This document shows positions 8,367 through 17,161 of a stretch of 37,256 bases of DNA, in pieces (position 1 is the first letter of the stretch; each line of letters begins with the position of its first letter). Origin of the DNA: a bacterium (lineage in GTDB: Bacteria; Calditrichota; Calditrichia; RBG-13-44-9); NCBI GenBank assembly GCA_020350205.1, contig CP070707.1, forward strand, positions 977,703-1,014,958, in the 5' to 3' direction. Under the pieces are notes generated by a model. It saw only the letters and a list, made by a program, of their open reading frames with translations. It ran no database searches and had not been told where the DNA came from. The position numbers were made by a program, and so were the translations under genes.

Positions 8367-9200
8367 TTACTCAGTTTCGTCATAGAGTGAAAAGTGAATA
8401 TTATTTTTACCTTTCTTCTTTACCTGGTACATGAGATTATCTGCTTTCTGAATGATCTCGTCGCTGGAGTCCGGTATTTTTTGGTAGGTCATACATCCCA
8501 TACTGAAGGTAATTTTATATGGTTCAGTTAGAAAGAGCTCATTTAATTTTTCACCAAGGCGCTGCAGCACATCCCGGGCTTTATTTTGATCTGTCTCGGG
8601 GAGTAAAATGCAGAATTCATCTCCCCCCATTCGGCCCACGATGTCTGTTTGACGAATCGTTTCACGGATGGTTGCGGCGATATTTTGGAGAAGTTGATCC
8701 CCGGCGTGATGTCCCAGAGTATCGTTCACGTTTTTAAAATTATCTATATCCATATAGGCCAGGCTAAATCGATGGCCATACCTCTTTGCACGTTGGGATT
8801 CAATCTTGAGGGTTTCCATAAAGAATTTGGAATTCGAAAGTTGGGTGAGGTGATCCGTTCGGGAATTTAGTCTTTCTTTTTCAAGTGATTTTTTCAAAGC
8901 TGACAGAAGCACCGCTACCAGGATAAAAATACCCAGACGCATGGAAGCATTCCAGTAAGGGATAAGTATATGGGTATATGGAGGAGAGGTTTGAAGATCT
9001 GCCTCGAGCCAGGCAAAAGAACTGAGAACAGAGTATATGATACCACCCGGTTTACCTGTTTTCCAGGTGACTAATATAATGGGAATTAAGTAGAATATTG
9101 AAAAACTAACCTGATATCCGGTAATATAGTCTACCAAGGCAATAAGGAGAATCAGCAGGAAGCCGGCTATCCAGACAGGGAATGATTTCTTCCAATCCAA
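8367..9200 (-). CDS. Membrane-anchored diguanylate cyclase (GGDEF)
   Basis: This 277-residue protein makes cyclic di-GMP from two GTP. The N-terminal ~100 residues form three to four hydrophobic segments (7-27, 34-46, 52-66 and 86-101) that serve as membrane anchor and possible sensor. The GGDEF domain starts with DHLTQLSNSKFF at ~116, a variant of the usual DxLTGLxNRRxF. It contains DIDNFKNVNDTLGHHAGD at 151-168 and an intact GGDEF at 192-196. An inhibitory-site RxxD (R183-D186) lies five residues before the active site, so product feedback is likely. The start is TTG with AAGGA upstream. The signal sensed is unknown; its place among osmotic and ion genes suggests a link between envelope state and c-di-GMP, which is inference. 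Confidence 0.93.
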   Translation of the reverse strand: MDWKKSFPVWIAGFLLILLIALVDYITGYQVSFSIFYLIPIILVTWKTGKPGGIIYSVLSSFAWLEADLQTSPPYTHILIPYWNASMRLGIFILVAVLLSALKKSLEKERLNSRTDHLTQLSNSKFFMETLKIESQRAKRYGHRFSLAYMDIDNFKNVNDTLGHHAGDQLLQNIAATIRETIRQTDIVGRMGGDEFCILLPETDQNKARDVLQRLGEKLNELFLTEPYKITFSMGCMTYQKIPDSSDEIIQKADNLMYQVKKKGKNNIHFSLYDETE

Positions 9201-9388
9201 ATTTAAAGATCCTTGTTTTGATAAAGCAGCAAAGATTTCACATTTCTAATAATGGTGAGTGACCTCAGCATCAGGATATAATATGAATTACTCTTATAGA
9301 ACCGGTAGTTTAATTTTGAGAAGGTGATTTCGGTGTATAACCAGTTTGATTGACCGATATTCCCTGTCAGAATAATTTTTCAAGCACT

Positions 9389-10456
9389 TTAAAACCATTT
9401 TTTTCTTTTGAAATAGATTAACATTGAAACAAGGGCAGTCAGCATAATCCCCCAAACCGTGGGGTAGCCCCAGGGCCATTTCAATTCCGGCATAAATTCA
9501 AAATTCATTCCATAAACTCCGGCGATAAAGGAAAGAGGAATGAAAATAGTGGCGATGATGGTCAGCACTTTCATGACCTCGTTCATCTTGTTACTGAGGC
9601 TGGATAAATAAATATCCAGAATGCCGGATACCATATCTCGAAATGTCTCAACCGTATCGATCACTTGAATGGTATGGTCATATACATCCCTTAAATAGGG
9701 ACTGGTATAGCTGCTTATCAGCGTTGTTTCATCTCGGGAGAGACCACTGATCAGCTCTCTTAATGGCCACACGGATCTTCTCAAGAATATTAGCTCACGT
9801 TTAAGAAGCTGTAACTCTTTAACGCTACTCTGATTAGGTTTTTCTATTACATTTTCTTCGAGTGTTTCAATTTTCTCTCCCAGTTTTTCCAGCAATATAA
9901 AGTAATGGTCTACAATCACATCGATAATAGTATAAGCAAGATAGTCAGCACCGTTTTTACGCAACCGACCCAGGGGATTTTTTAATCTTTCCCGAATGGG
10001 ATTTAAAACATCCCCTTCGCGTTCTTGAAAAGTAATAACATAATTATTGCCCACAATCAGGCTAATTTGTTCGTGCTCGATTTCCTGTTTCTGGGTATCG
10101 AACGACAGCATTTTCAGCACCACAAATATATAATTTTCAAAGATTTCAACTTTCGGACGCTGATCTGTATTTAGGATATCCTCGAGAACCAGCGGATGTA
10201 TCTGGTACTTTTTTCCCAGTTTTTCTAAAAGTTTTACGTCATGCAAGCCTGTAATATTAAGCCAGGTAATGGTGAGACTGTCTTTAAAAGGGAAGGCCTT
10301 TTCGATGGTGGGTAATACCATAGAATCGATATTTTCAGTATCATAATCAATCACAGCAATCGTGACCTGATCAACCTTTCTTTCTCCCACATGAACCATC
10401 GTGCCTGGAGACATTCCTGTTTTTCTGGATTTCCTTTTAATAAATCTGGTTACCAT
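9389..10456 (-). CDS. corA: CorA magnesium/cobalt transport protein
   Basis: This 355-residue CorA channel is a homopentamer in the inner membrane that admits Mg2+ (and Co2+/Ni2+). The long N-terminal cytoplasmic domain and stalk helix occupy residues ~1-290. The two C-terminal membrane segments flank the selectivity motif YGMNFEFMPEL near residue 318-328, and the basic KRKKWF ends the protein. The length and the GMN signature match the family well. The ATG has GGGAGAGG just upstream. It lies 188 bp upstream of the diguanylate cyclase and 151 bp downstream of glycogen phosphorylase on the same strand. Confidence 0.95.
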   Translation of the reverse strand: MVTRFIKRKSRKTGMSPGTMVHVGERKVDQVTIAVIDYDTENIDSMVLPTIEKAFPFKDSLTITWLNITGLHDVKLLEKLGKKYQIHPLVLEDILNTDQRPKVEIFENYIFVVLKMLSFDTQKQEIEHEQISLIVGNNYVITFQEREGDVLNPIRERLKNPLGRLRKNGADYLAYTIIDVIVDHYFILLEKLGEKIETLEENVIEKPNQSSVKELQLLKRELIFLRRSVWPLRELISGLSRDETTLISSYTSPYLRDVYDHTIQVIDTVETFRDMVSGILDIYLSSLSNKMNEVMKVLTIIATIFIPLSFIAGVYGMNFEFMPELKWPWGYPTVWGIMLTALVSMLIYFKRKKWF

Positions 10457-10607
10457 AATACCTCTCCCTTACAGAGCTGGTAAATAGAGACTTTGACTTA
10501 TCTCCTGCAGGTTTTAAAAATTCTTATTCTGACTTCGGTTTTTTTGTGATTGGGCAATTTGAGATTAATGATTTTATGAATCAGCTGCTTTGATAAAACA
10601 AATCGTA

Positions 10608-13142
10608 TTATTTTGATTTTGGCATGGTAATATGCATGGGTTTGACCTTCCATATATCCTTCGCATATTCCATGATCGTCCGATCACTGGAAAATTTTCC
10701 GACTCTTGCAACGTTTATAATGGACATTTTAGTCCAGCGACGCTGATCTTTGTAAATTTTGGTCACTTTTTCCTGACATTTAATATAGGCCTCATAATCA
10801 GCCAGAACCAGGTAATAGTCGTTCCCTTTAAATAAAGAGTCAATGATAGGTTGAAATAGTGTCGGCTCTGAGGGTGAGAAATATCCGGATTGAATCATAT
10901 CGATAGCTTTTCTTAGTTCCGGATTTTTTTCGTAGAAGTCTCCGGGGTTGTATCCTGTCTCTCTGAGCTCCTGTACTTCCGCAGCAGTAAGACCGAAGAT
11001 AAAAATATTTTCCTTACCCACTTCATCCTGTATTTCAATATTTGCTCCATCCAGAGTTCCAATGGTTAAGGCACCATTTAATGCAAATTTCATATTGCCA
11101 GTTCCAGAAGCTTCCATTCCGGCTGTTGAAATTTGTTCCGATAGATCAGCTGCGGGGATAATCATTTGTGCCTGACTTACTGAATAATTGGCCATAAAAA
11201 GTACCCTAAGTTTATCTTTTACCTCCGGGTCCTGGTTCACTTTATCCGCAATTGAATTAATTAACTTGATGATAAGCTTGGCCATGGTGTAGGCTGGTGC
11301 CGCTTTACCGCCGAACAGAATGGTTCTGGGTAAAAAGTTGGTCTTTGGCTTTTCCTTGATCCGATTATATAGTGTGATCACATGCAGGGCGTTAAGTAAT
11401 TGTCTTTTGTATTCGTGAATTCTTTTTACCTGCACGTCAAAAAGTGAGTCAACCTGGATGTCGAAGTCATAATGCATTTTTACACAATCAACCAGTCTCT
11501 CTTTGTTTTTGCGCTTTACTTGCATCCACTGATTCTGAAACTCTTCGTCTTCTACAAAGTCTACCAGCTCTGTTAAGCGATTGAGATCAGTTATCCAGGA
11601 ATCACCGATATGGGATGAAATCAATTTTGACAGGGAAGGATTACTAAGCTTTAACCATCGCCGCTGAGTAATACCATTGGTTTTGTTGTTGAATTTTTCC
11701 GGCCAGATTTCGTAAAACTCTTTAAAGACTTTGCTTTTCAGAATGTCGGTGTGCAGAGCAGCCACCCCATTTACCGAATGACTTCCCACAATGGCCAGAT
11801 TAGCCATTCGAACCCTTTTTTCTTTCCCTTCTTCAATGATGGATAATTTCTCCAGACGGGCCAGGTCTCCCGGATACAGGCTGGTTACCTCATTTAACCA
11901 GCGGCGATTAATTTCATATATGATATGCATATGTCGTGGGAGCAGATTTTCCATCAGCTTAATGCGCCATTTCTCAAGCGCCTCAGGTAGTACGGTGTGA
12001 TTAGTATAGCCGAATGTCTGAACAGTAATATCCCAGGATTCCTCCCAGGTTAGATGTTCCTGATCCAGTAGAATTCGCATCAATTCCGGAATCGAAAGTA
12101 CCGGATGGGTATCATTCAACTGGATCGCCACTTTCTTGGGGAAAAGTTGGAATCCATCAGAATGAGTCTTTTTATAGCGTCTTACAATATCCTGCAGTGA
12201 GGCGGATACGAGAAAGTATTCCTGTTTTAAGCGAAGTTCCCGTCCCGCCAGAAAATCATCCCGGGGATACAGTACTTTAGAAATCATCTCGGATTGAATT
12301 TTCTGCTCCACTGCTTTCCCATAGTTACCGGAATTAAAAAATTCAAGATTAAAATCGCGGGTGGATTTGGCTGACCAGAGTCGAAGATTGTTGACGGTAT
12401 TGTTCCCATAACCTGGTATAGGAGTATCATAAGCCATTGCAATAACTTCTTCGGCATCAATCCAGTCGAAATATAAGTCACCATTCTGATGTTGCTGACT
12501 TTCCATTTTACCGTAAAATTTCACGGGATAAATATATTCGGGTCGTTCTATCTCCCAGGGATTTCCGTAACGCAACCAGTGATCCGGTGCTTCCGCTTGA
12601 TAGCCGTCAATAATTTTTTGATAAAAGATTCCGTAATCATAACGAATACCATATCCATAGGCTGGCAGTTCCAGGGTAGCCATAGAATCCATGAAGCAGG
12701 AAGCCAGTCGCCCCAATCCCCCGTTACCCAGACCGGCATCCGATTCCATTTCGCTGAGCTCTTCCAGCTGAAATCCCAGTTCGGAAAGGGCTTTTTTTAG
12801 CTTACTGTATAAACCTAAATTTATGAGTGCATCTCCCAGGAGTCTGCCCATAAGGTATTCCATGGACAGGTAGTATATCCGCCTGGCACCTTTGCGATAA
12901 TAGGTTTGCTGGGTCTTGATCCATTTTTCTACCAGCCGGTCCCTAACCGCCAGGGCAAGGCTGTCATAAAAATCTCTCTGGGTTGCAGAGTACTCATCCT
13001 TACAGAGCGAATATAAAAGGTGATTGATAAAGGATTTTTGCAAAGATTTTCTATCAGTCCCCTGAAATTCCTGGGTAGAGGGTGTTAATTTTTTCAGGGC
13101 AGGGCTTACTTTCCTTGATTCTTTGATTCCACTCTCTTTCAA
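10608..13142 (-). CDS. glgP: Glycogen/alpha-glucan phosphorylase
   Basis: This enzyme releases glucose-1-phosphate from alpha-1,4-glucans by phosphorolysis, using pyridoxal phosphate. Diagnostic stretches in order are RIYYLSMEYLMGR, GLGNGGLGRLASCF, GYGIRYDYGIF, QLNDTHPVL, DVQVKRIHEYKRQLLN, FGGKAAPAY and EASGTGNMKFALNG. The last holds the cofactor lysine (Lys685 of 844). The reading frame is open up to an ATG at 13190. The TTG at 13142 has GGAG 8 nt upstream and gives the usual family length of ~844, so I chose it; the longer form adds 16 hydrophobic residues unlike the family. It supplies glucose-1-phosphate that could feed nucleotide-sugar donors for the nearby solute-type glycosyltransferase (inference). 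Confidence 0.96.
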   Translation of the reverse strand: MKESGIKESRKVSPALKKLTPSTQEFQGTDRKSLQKSFINHLLYSLCKDEYSATQRDFYDSLALAVRDRLVEKWIKTQQTYYRKGARRIYYLSMEYLMGRLLGDALINLGLYSKLKKALSELGFQLEELSEMESDAGLGNGGLGRLASCFMDSMATLELPAYGYGIRYDYGIFYQKIIDGYQAEAPDHWLRYGNPWEIERPEYIYPVKFYGKMESQQHQNGDLYFDWIDAEEVIAMAYDTPIPGYGNNTVNNLRLWSAKSTRDFNLEFFNSGNYGKAVEQKIQSEMISKVLYPRDDFLAGRELRLKQEYFLVSASLQDIVRRYKKTHSDGFQLFPKKVAIQLNDTHPVLSIPELMRILLDQEHLTWEESWDITVQTFGYTNHTVLPEALEKWRIKLMENLLPRHMHIIYEINRRWLNEVTSLYPGDLARLEKLSIIEEGKEKRVRMANLAIVGSHSVNGVAALHTDILKSKVFKEFYEIWPEKFNNKTNGITQRRWLKLSNPSLSKLISSHIGDSWITDLNRLTELVDFVEDEEFQNQWMQVKRKNKERLVDCVKMHYDFDIQVDSLFDVQVKRIHEYKRQLLNALHVITLYNRIKEKPKTNFLPRTILFGGKAAPAYTMAKLIIKLINSIADKVNQDPEVKDKLRVLFMANYSVSQAQMIIPAADLSEQISTAGMEASGTGNMKFALNGALTIGTLDGANIEIQDEVGKENIFIFGLTAAEVQELRETGYNPGDFYEKNPELRKAIDMIQSGYFSPSEPTLFQPIIDSLFKGNDYYLVLADYEAYIKCQEKVTKIYKDQRRWTKMSIINVARVGKFSSDRTIMEYAKDIWKVKPMHITMPKSK

Positions 13143-13243
13143 ATTCACATCTCCTGTAATAATTATTTTAAGGCCATAATATAGCAGCAAATAAGTGAAT
13201 AGTCACTGGAATTTTTTTGTAATGTTCCTAAGAAAATCGGGGA

Positions 13244-14311
13244 TTAGCTCTTTACCGGCGGATTAGTTTTGTGCTCTCGGCTTATCATGAATTGTACCCC
13301 GAGCAGGATAAAAATATTCAGGATGAGGCCAACCAATGCGCCGAATTGTTCTTTATAAAAAACAAATACCTGGGTGACAAAGATGGAAATTAAGATAGAA
13401 CGTTCGAACATCCTGTAGGCTCTGATTCTTGATTTTGGGAGTAACCAAATTCCCAGGAAAGTGAAAACACCGGAAATAGAAGCGGATAAGATCTCTGCAC
13501 CTTCTACAAAAGAGAGTCGACCACTTTTATCAATAAGATCTTGGAAGATTTGCAGGTTAAGTATTTTTTCCCACCCAGCCCCTTTGAAAAAAATCAGGAT
13601 GATGATAAATAAAAACTGCGTGATAAATTTAAATAGAAAGAAAGCGATGATCACATATTTAAATGCAGGTAAAACTGCAATTTTTTGGTAGGCAGACCGG
13701 ATGTAAGCTTTGGTATTCTGATACAAATTGTCCGGTGGAATGGAGCGGACTGTAGTTTCAAGTAATACTTTTTTCATACTATTGGCTAATGGTGCCTGGA
13801 AACCGCTTCTATCCAAATAATCTATTGCTCGTTTTTTTTCTTCGATGTCCAGATCATTGATGGCCAGTTCCTCTATTTCCCGCAGGGCATTGAGGAGATA
13901 TTCCTGAGGCGAGTATTCACTCTTGCGGTGAATTGCCCGGATCACCAGGTAGATCAGAATAAATACAAGGTAGATGAGGGCAACAGATGGTTGAAAAAAA
14001 TAATCGTTGTCCTGAGTGACAAATTTCCCGATTTCGTCGATAAAAGTGCCAAATCCGATGCCGCCAATAATAGCCGAAATGTTTTCAATCACCCTTCCAA
14101 TAAATGAGAACAATAGAAATAAAGCAACAAGCATGAACAATCCGCCCCAAAGCATATGAGCGATATGTAGGGTATCTCCACCCACCTGAGGATATCCGGT
14201 GAGTTCAAGAAAGAGACGGATGATTAACACTGCCGCAATGGCAGAGACTAGAAAATACTCCAGATAATTTACAGCATCAATTCGCCGAAAAAACATTTGG
14301 CTTTTCAACAT
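13244..14311 (-). CDS. Polytopic membrane protein of unknown function
   Basis: This 355-residue inner-membrane protein has about eight hydrophobic segments (around 18-38, 50-72, 76-92, 104-126, 215-240, 268-290, 303-315 and 320-342). A ~70-residue hydrophilic, helix-rich insert lies in the middle (residues ~130-205). Notable stretches are GGDTLHIAHMLWGG near 45-58, with two His that could bind a metal or proton, and IGGIGFGTFIDEIGKFV near 82-98. I do not recognise a named domain. It lies between glycogen phosphorylase and an MscS gene, 50 nt from the latter. The start at 14311 lacks a strong ribosome binding site; an in-frame ATG five codons later is possible. Confidence 0.75.
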   Translation of the reverse strand: MLKSQMFFRRIDAVNYLEYFLVSAIAAVLIIRLFLELTGYPQVGGDTLHIAHMLWGGLFMLVALFLLFSFIGRVIENISAIIGGIGFGTFIDEIGKFVTQDNDYFFQPSVALIYLVFILIYLVIRAIHRKSEYSPQEYLLNALREIEELAINDLDIEEKKRAIDYLDRSGFQAPLANSMKKVLLETTVRSIPPDNLYQNTKAYIRSAYQKIAVLPAFKYVIIAFFLFKFITQFLFIIILIFFKGAGWEKILNLQIFQDLIDKSGRLSFVEGAEILSASISGVFTFLGIWLLPKSRIRAYRMFERSILISIFVTQVFVFYKEQFGALVGLILNIFILLGVQFMISREHKTNPPVKS

Positions 14312-14361
14312 GAGGATATTTTGACCGGATACTTTCCCGGGTTTAGTTGGGTATTTTGAAT

Positions 14362-15273
14362 TTACTCCTTTGGATCGTCCAATTGTTTTTTATCTATAAT
14401 CGGAACAGGTAAACTGGATCGGAGATGCAAATCCCGCTGCGGATACGGAATTTCAACCCCGTTTTCCCGGAACTTCTTGACAATAGCGCAATTAATCCGT
14501 GATCGGATGCGTTGATATTCATAGGGATTTTCCAGCCAGATGCGCAGCTGCATGTTCCAGGATGAATCCCCGAAATTCGAGAATATCACTTCTGGTTTGG
14601 GTTCTTTAAGAACTTCCGGACTTTCCTGGGCGACCTTTTCCAATGATGTGATCACCGTTTCCAGGTCTGAGTTATATGATACTCCGACCTCAACATCTAA
14701 ACGGATTTTGGGATCGCCATGGGACCAGTTGATTACTTGGCTGGAGATAAATTCTGAATTTGGAACAATAATTGTGATGTTATTCAGAGTCCGCACGGTG
14801 GTAGAGCGCATATTAATTGCGGTGATATTACCTTCGACATTCCCTACGGTGATGCGGTCACCAATTTTTATTGGTCTTTCAAAAAGCAGAATGAGTCCGG
14901 AGACAAAATTGGAGGCAACATTCTGGAGGCCAAATCCGATTCCAACCGAAAGCAGGCCAAATATGACTGCCAGACCGCTTAAATCAATCCCCACAAACTG
15001 AAAGGCTACGACCAGACCCACAATCATGATCAGGTAATGACTCGCCCTCAGCATATTATATTGGGTCCCCTGATCAAGCTGGAATCGGGATAAAATATTT
15101 CTGACAACAACCCTTTGCAGGAGTCGGGAAAATGTGTAGAAAAAAAGGATCATCAGGGTGAACAGGATCAATGATGAGGGTGTGATCCAGGTCTGATTAA
15201 TTTGGAAAAGATGATACTGAAGAATTTGATTGAAATATTCCATAAAACTCTTTAAGGTCATTAGCAGACTCAC
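14362..15273 (-). CDS. MscS-family mechanosensitive ion channel (second of three)
   Basis: This is a small MscS-type channel of about 300 residues. Hydrophobic segments lie at ~33-50, 76-96 and 99-130. The pore helix and beta-domain entry read GLLSVGIGFGLQNVASNFVS at 106-125 and LILLFERPIKIGDRITVGNV at 128-147, followed by IIVPNSEFISSQVINWS. This is the closest of the three to the core E. coli MscS pattern (GLQNVASNF, RPF/KxGD). The open frame starts at GTG 15273; ATG codons at 15261 and 15243 are alternatives, none with a strong Shine-Dalgarno. It begins 7 nt after the coiled-coil gene and is likely co-transcribed with it. Confidence 0.92.
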   Translation of the reverse strand: MSLLMTLKSFMEYFNQILQYHLFQINQTWITPSSLILFTLMILFFYTFSRLLQRVVVRNILSRFQLDQGTQYNMLRASHYLIMIVGLVVAFQFVGIDLSGLAVIFGLLSVGIGFGLQNVASNFVSGLILLFERPIKIGDRITVGNVEGNITAINMRSTTVRTLNNITIIVPNSEFISSQVINWSHGDPKIRLDVEVGVSYNSDLETVITSLEKVAQESPEVLKEPKPEVIFSNFGDSSWNMQLRIWLENPYEYQRIRSRINCAIVKKFRENGVEIPYPQRDLHLRSSLPVPIIDKKQLDDPKE

Positions 15274-15280
15274 GATTTAT

Positions 15281-15652
15281 TTATAAGGATATCTTCGAGG
15301 CTAGTTTTTCCTTTTCTTTAATTTCGGAATGGAGGGTTTCCAGTTTTTTAAAGTCTCCCTCAAACAGCGTTTTTAATTCCCGTAACTTATCAGAATCCCT
15401 GAGTTCCCATAATTTTTCACCCATGACGGTGTACATTCTGTCGCGATCCCCCTTCAAACGGTGAATGTCCACTTTCAGGCGGGTCAATTCAGCTGCGTCA
15501 ACTGAAAAGTCTTTTACTTTACCAAAAACCTCTTTCAGAACATCCACACCCCTGTCCGCCACCTCACTCAGACGATCACCCACTTTTTTTATTTTCTCAT
15601 CAGTGGTCTCTGTTTTTTGGGTCGTGGTTGATTCCTTGATGGTTTTCGGCAT
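15281..15652 (-). CDS. Coiled-coil protein, probably the C-terminal part of a frame-split gene
   Basis: This 123-residue stretch is Lys/Glu/Asp-rich and predicted helical from about residue 18 (DEKIKKVGDRLSEVADRGVD) to the end (HSEIKEKEKLASKISL), with heptad-like spacing and no Cys or membrane segment. The ATG at 15652 has AAGGA only one base away, too close to act as a good ribosome binding site. The same frame is open further upstream as far as an A9 tract (15712-15720). There it reads TSTAGPESKKQPVAKGEPKE, the same Lys/Pro/Ser/Thr style as the preceding gene. It is therefore most likely the second half of one protein starting at 15830. Function unknown; a role in binding DNA or the envelope is possible but not supported by a motif. 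Confidence 0.6.
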   Translation of the reverse strand: MPKTIKESTTTQKTETTDEKIKKVGDRLSEVADRGVDVLKEVFGKVKDFSVDAAELTRLKVDIHRLKGDRDRMYTVMGEKLWELRDSDKLRELKTLFEGDFKKLETLHSEIKEKEKLASKISL

Positions 15653-15668
15653 TTCCTTAGGTTCCCCT

Positions 15669-15830
15669 TTAGCTACGGGTTGTTTCTTTGATTCTGGGCC
15701 AGCGGTGCTCGTTTTTTTTTGCTGGCTTTTTTTTCGCGATAGTTTTTTGCAATGTCGATTTGCTGCGAGATGCTGATTTTGGTTTAGTTTTTTTTGTGGC
15801 TGATTTTTGCTTGCTTTTTGAACTTTCCAT
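15669..15830 (-). CDS. Lys/Ser/Ala-rich basic N-terminal segment, probably frame-split from the next gene
   Basis: The start ATG at 15830 has AGGAG at good spacing, so translation begins here; a longer open frame upstream to 15872 lacks such a site. As written it makes ~53 residues of very basic low-complexity sequence (SKSKQKSATKKTKPKSASRS, then KKKPAKK) like the tails of bacterial histone-H1-like or nucleoid proteins. It then shifts character at the A9 tract (15712-15720) to HRWPRIKETTRS and a stop. Removing one A from the tract joins this segment in frame to the downstream coiled-coil ORF without a stop, giving a basic tail plus helical domain of about 178 residues. Either the assembly has an indel or the gene is broken, phase-variable or slippage-expressed. 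Confidence 0.55.
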   Translation of the reverse strand: MESSKSKQKSATKKTKPKSASRSKSTLQKTIAKKKPAKKNEHRWPRIKETTRS

Positions 15831-16075
15831 AATTTCTCCTCTATTCAATGATTTATCATCAATACATATCACTACAGGATTCTATTTTTAGTAAATAGCG
15901 TGGGCAATTTTGGATGCCAAAGTTTTTACTAATTCTTACACTTATAGATCCCTTGTGAGTTAATATAAGTTTGACTTTGATTGATTAAAAACTAATTGTT
16001 CACACAATAATATATTTAAAACAAGCCGGGGAGAGACTCCTGTACTTTCTGAAAAAAAAAGACATCGGCCTTTTA
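15831..16075. other. 245-bp intergenic stretch between porin and Lys-rich gene
   Basis: No gene is seen. On the minus strand a weak stem closed by AAAAG/CTTTT and ending in a T-rich run lies directly after the porin stop (about 16045-16075). It could act as a poor intrinsic terminator for the ATPase-MscS-porin operon. The rest is AT-rich and probably carries the promoter of the Lys-rich gene; no convincing -35/-10 pair was found. Confidence 0.3.
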
Positions 16076-17161
16076 CTAAAAAGCAACCTGGGTATTCAGC
16101 AGAATCTGATGATGTTTAAATTCAGTTTTTTCAGTATTGATAATATAATTTAATTGGAGTTCCGTTATAGAGGAGGGCCAAAAATTTATTCCTCCAATTA
16201 ACCAGTTTGAGTTGCTTCTTCTGTCGGTATCAAAATTGTCCCATCGCAGCAGAAGTTGTGTTCTAGCACCCACCATATAACCAGTCGTCAGATGAAATCC
16301 GGTTGCCTGAATATCTTGAAACGTAGTGTCGGTAATAAGTTGATTTAATGTACCCTGAAATTGTCCAAAGATTGTTTCTCCTGAAAACAGGAATTTCCCG
16401 GCTGTGAATCTGAGGTCAAGACCAGCTAAAGTCCGTCTCCCGTCAAAGAATAAGGGCTCAAAAATAAATGGATTTAATTGCTCACTGATGTGGGTAAAAG
16501 CATCCTGACTAAATGCTGCGTTTAGACCCCAATAAAGACTAGTATTACTTTGATTTAAAAAATTTTCCCACAGACAGTCAATCCGTCCGACAAATAGAAA
16601 TTGGTTATCATCGTTGGCGTTTGTGCTAATTCCGTTGCCATTAAAAATTCCGATGTTATAGTTTAAAGGTAAATTTTGTATGGGCATGCCACGGGCTTGT
16701 AATCCTATCTGTCTTCCCGGTGCCATAACAGTTACGACCCGGGATCGGTTTACAAAATCAATTGACTCTGCCGGTATCAGAAATTCATGACTGAACGGTG
16801 CCTTAAATTGACCGAGGTCAATAATTAGCTTTTTTGAAAATCGGTAGTGGAGTTTTGCGTCCAGTATCACCGGAGAATTGATAAAATTCGTTCGCATCAG
16901 ATATCCGAATTTCTTATCGAATTCTCCATAGACCATGAATCGCGCATTTGCAATATTAAATCCGTTATTGCCCGGAAAACTTCTTTCAATTTGAAAATCT
17001 GATACAACCTGTAAAACCAACCCGACACTGAAGTAATCTTTTTTGAAATAGTCCCTAAATTTTTCAAAATCATTTTCTAGGTCATCAGCATTGGATACAG
17101 AAAATGTCATGAATATAAGGAGGATAAAACACCTTAAATCAAATCGATTAGGAACTTTCAT
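16076..17161 (-). CDS. Outer-membrane porin, phosphate-selective O/P type
   Basis: This 361-residue outer-membrane beta-barrel has a signal peptide at the N-terminus (hydrophobic ~10-24 ending near SNADD). The body alternates aromatic and polar residues. It includes YGEFDKKFGYLMRTNF, LIIDLGQFKAPFSHEFLIPA and SRVVTVMAPGRQIGLQARG, typical of OprO/OprP-like porins of FCB-type bacteria. The last residue is Phe (LLNTQVAF), the usual BAM recognition end. The substrate need not be phosphate. Its ATG overlaps the 3' end of the MscS gene by 14 nt, so translation is coupled and the two products are made together. Confidence 0.85.
   Translation of the reverse strand: MKVPNRFDLRCFILLIFMTFSVSNADDLENDFEKFRDYFKKDYFSVGLVLQVVSDFQIERSFPGNNGFNIANARFMVYGEFDKKFGYLMRTNFINSPVILDAKLHYRFSKKLIIDLGQFKAPFSHEFLIPAESIDFVNRSRVVTVMAPGRQIGLQARGMPIQNLPLNYNIGIFNGNGISTNANDDNQFLFVGRIDCLWENFLNQSNTSLYWGLNAAFSQDAFTHISEQLNPFIFEPLFFDGRRTLAGLDLRFTAGKFLFSGETIFGQFQGTLNQLITDTTFQDIQATGFHLTTGYMVGARTQLLLRWDNFDTDRRSNSNWLIGGINFWPSSITELQLNYIINTEKTEFKHHQILLNTQVAF

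Noticed and set aside
14540..15001. 153-residue plus-strand ORF
   Set aside because: Lies wholly antisense to a clear MscS gene, with no ribosome site or recognisable motif.
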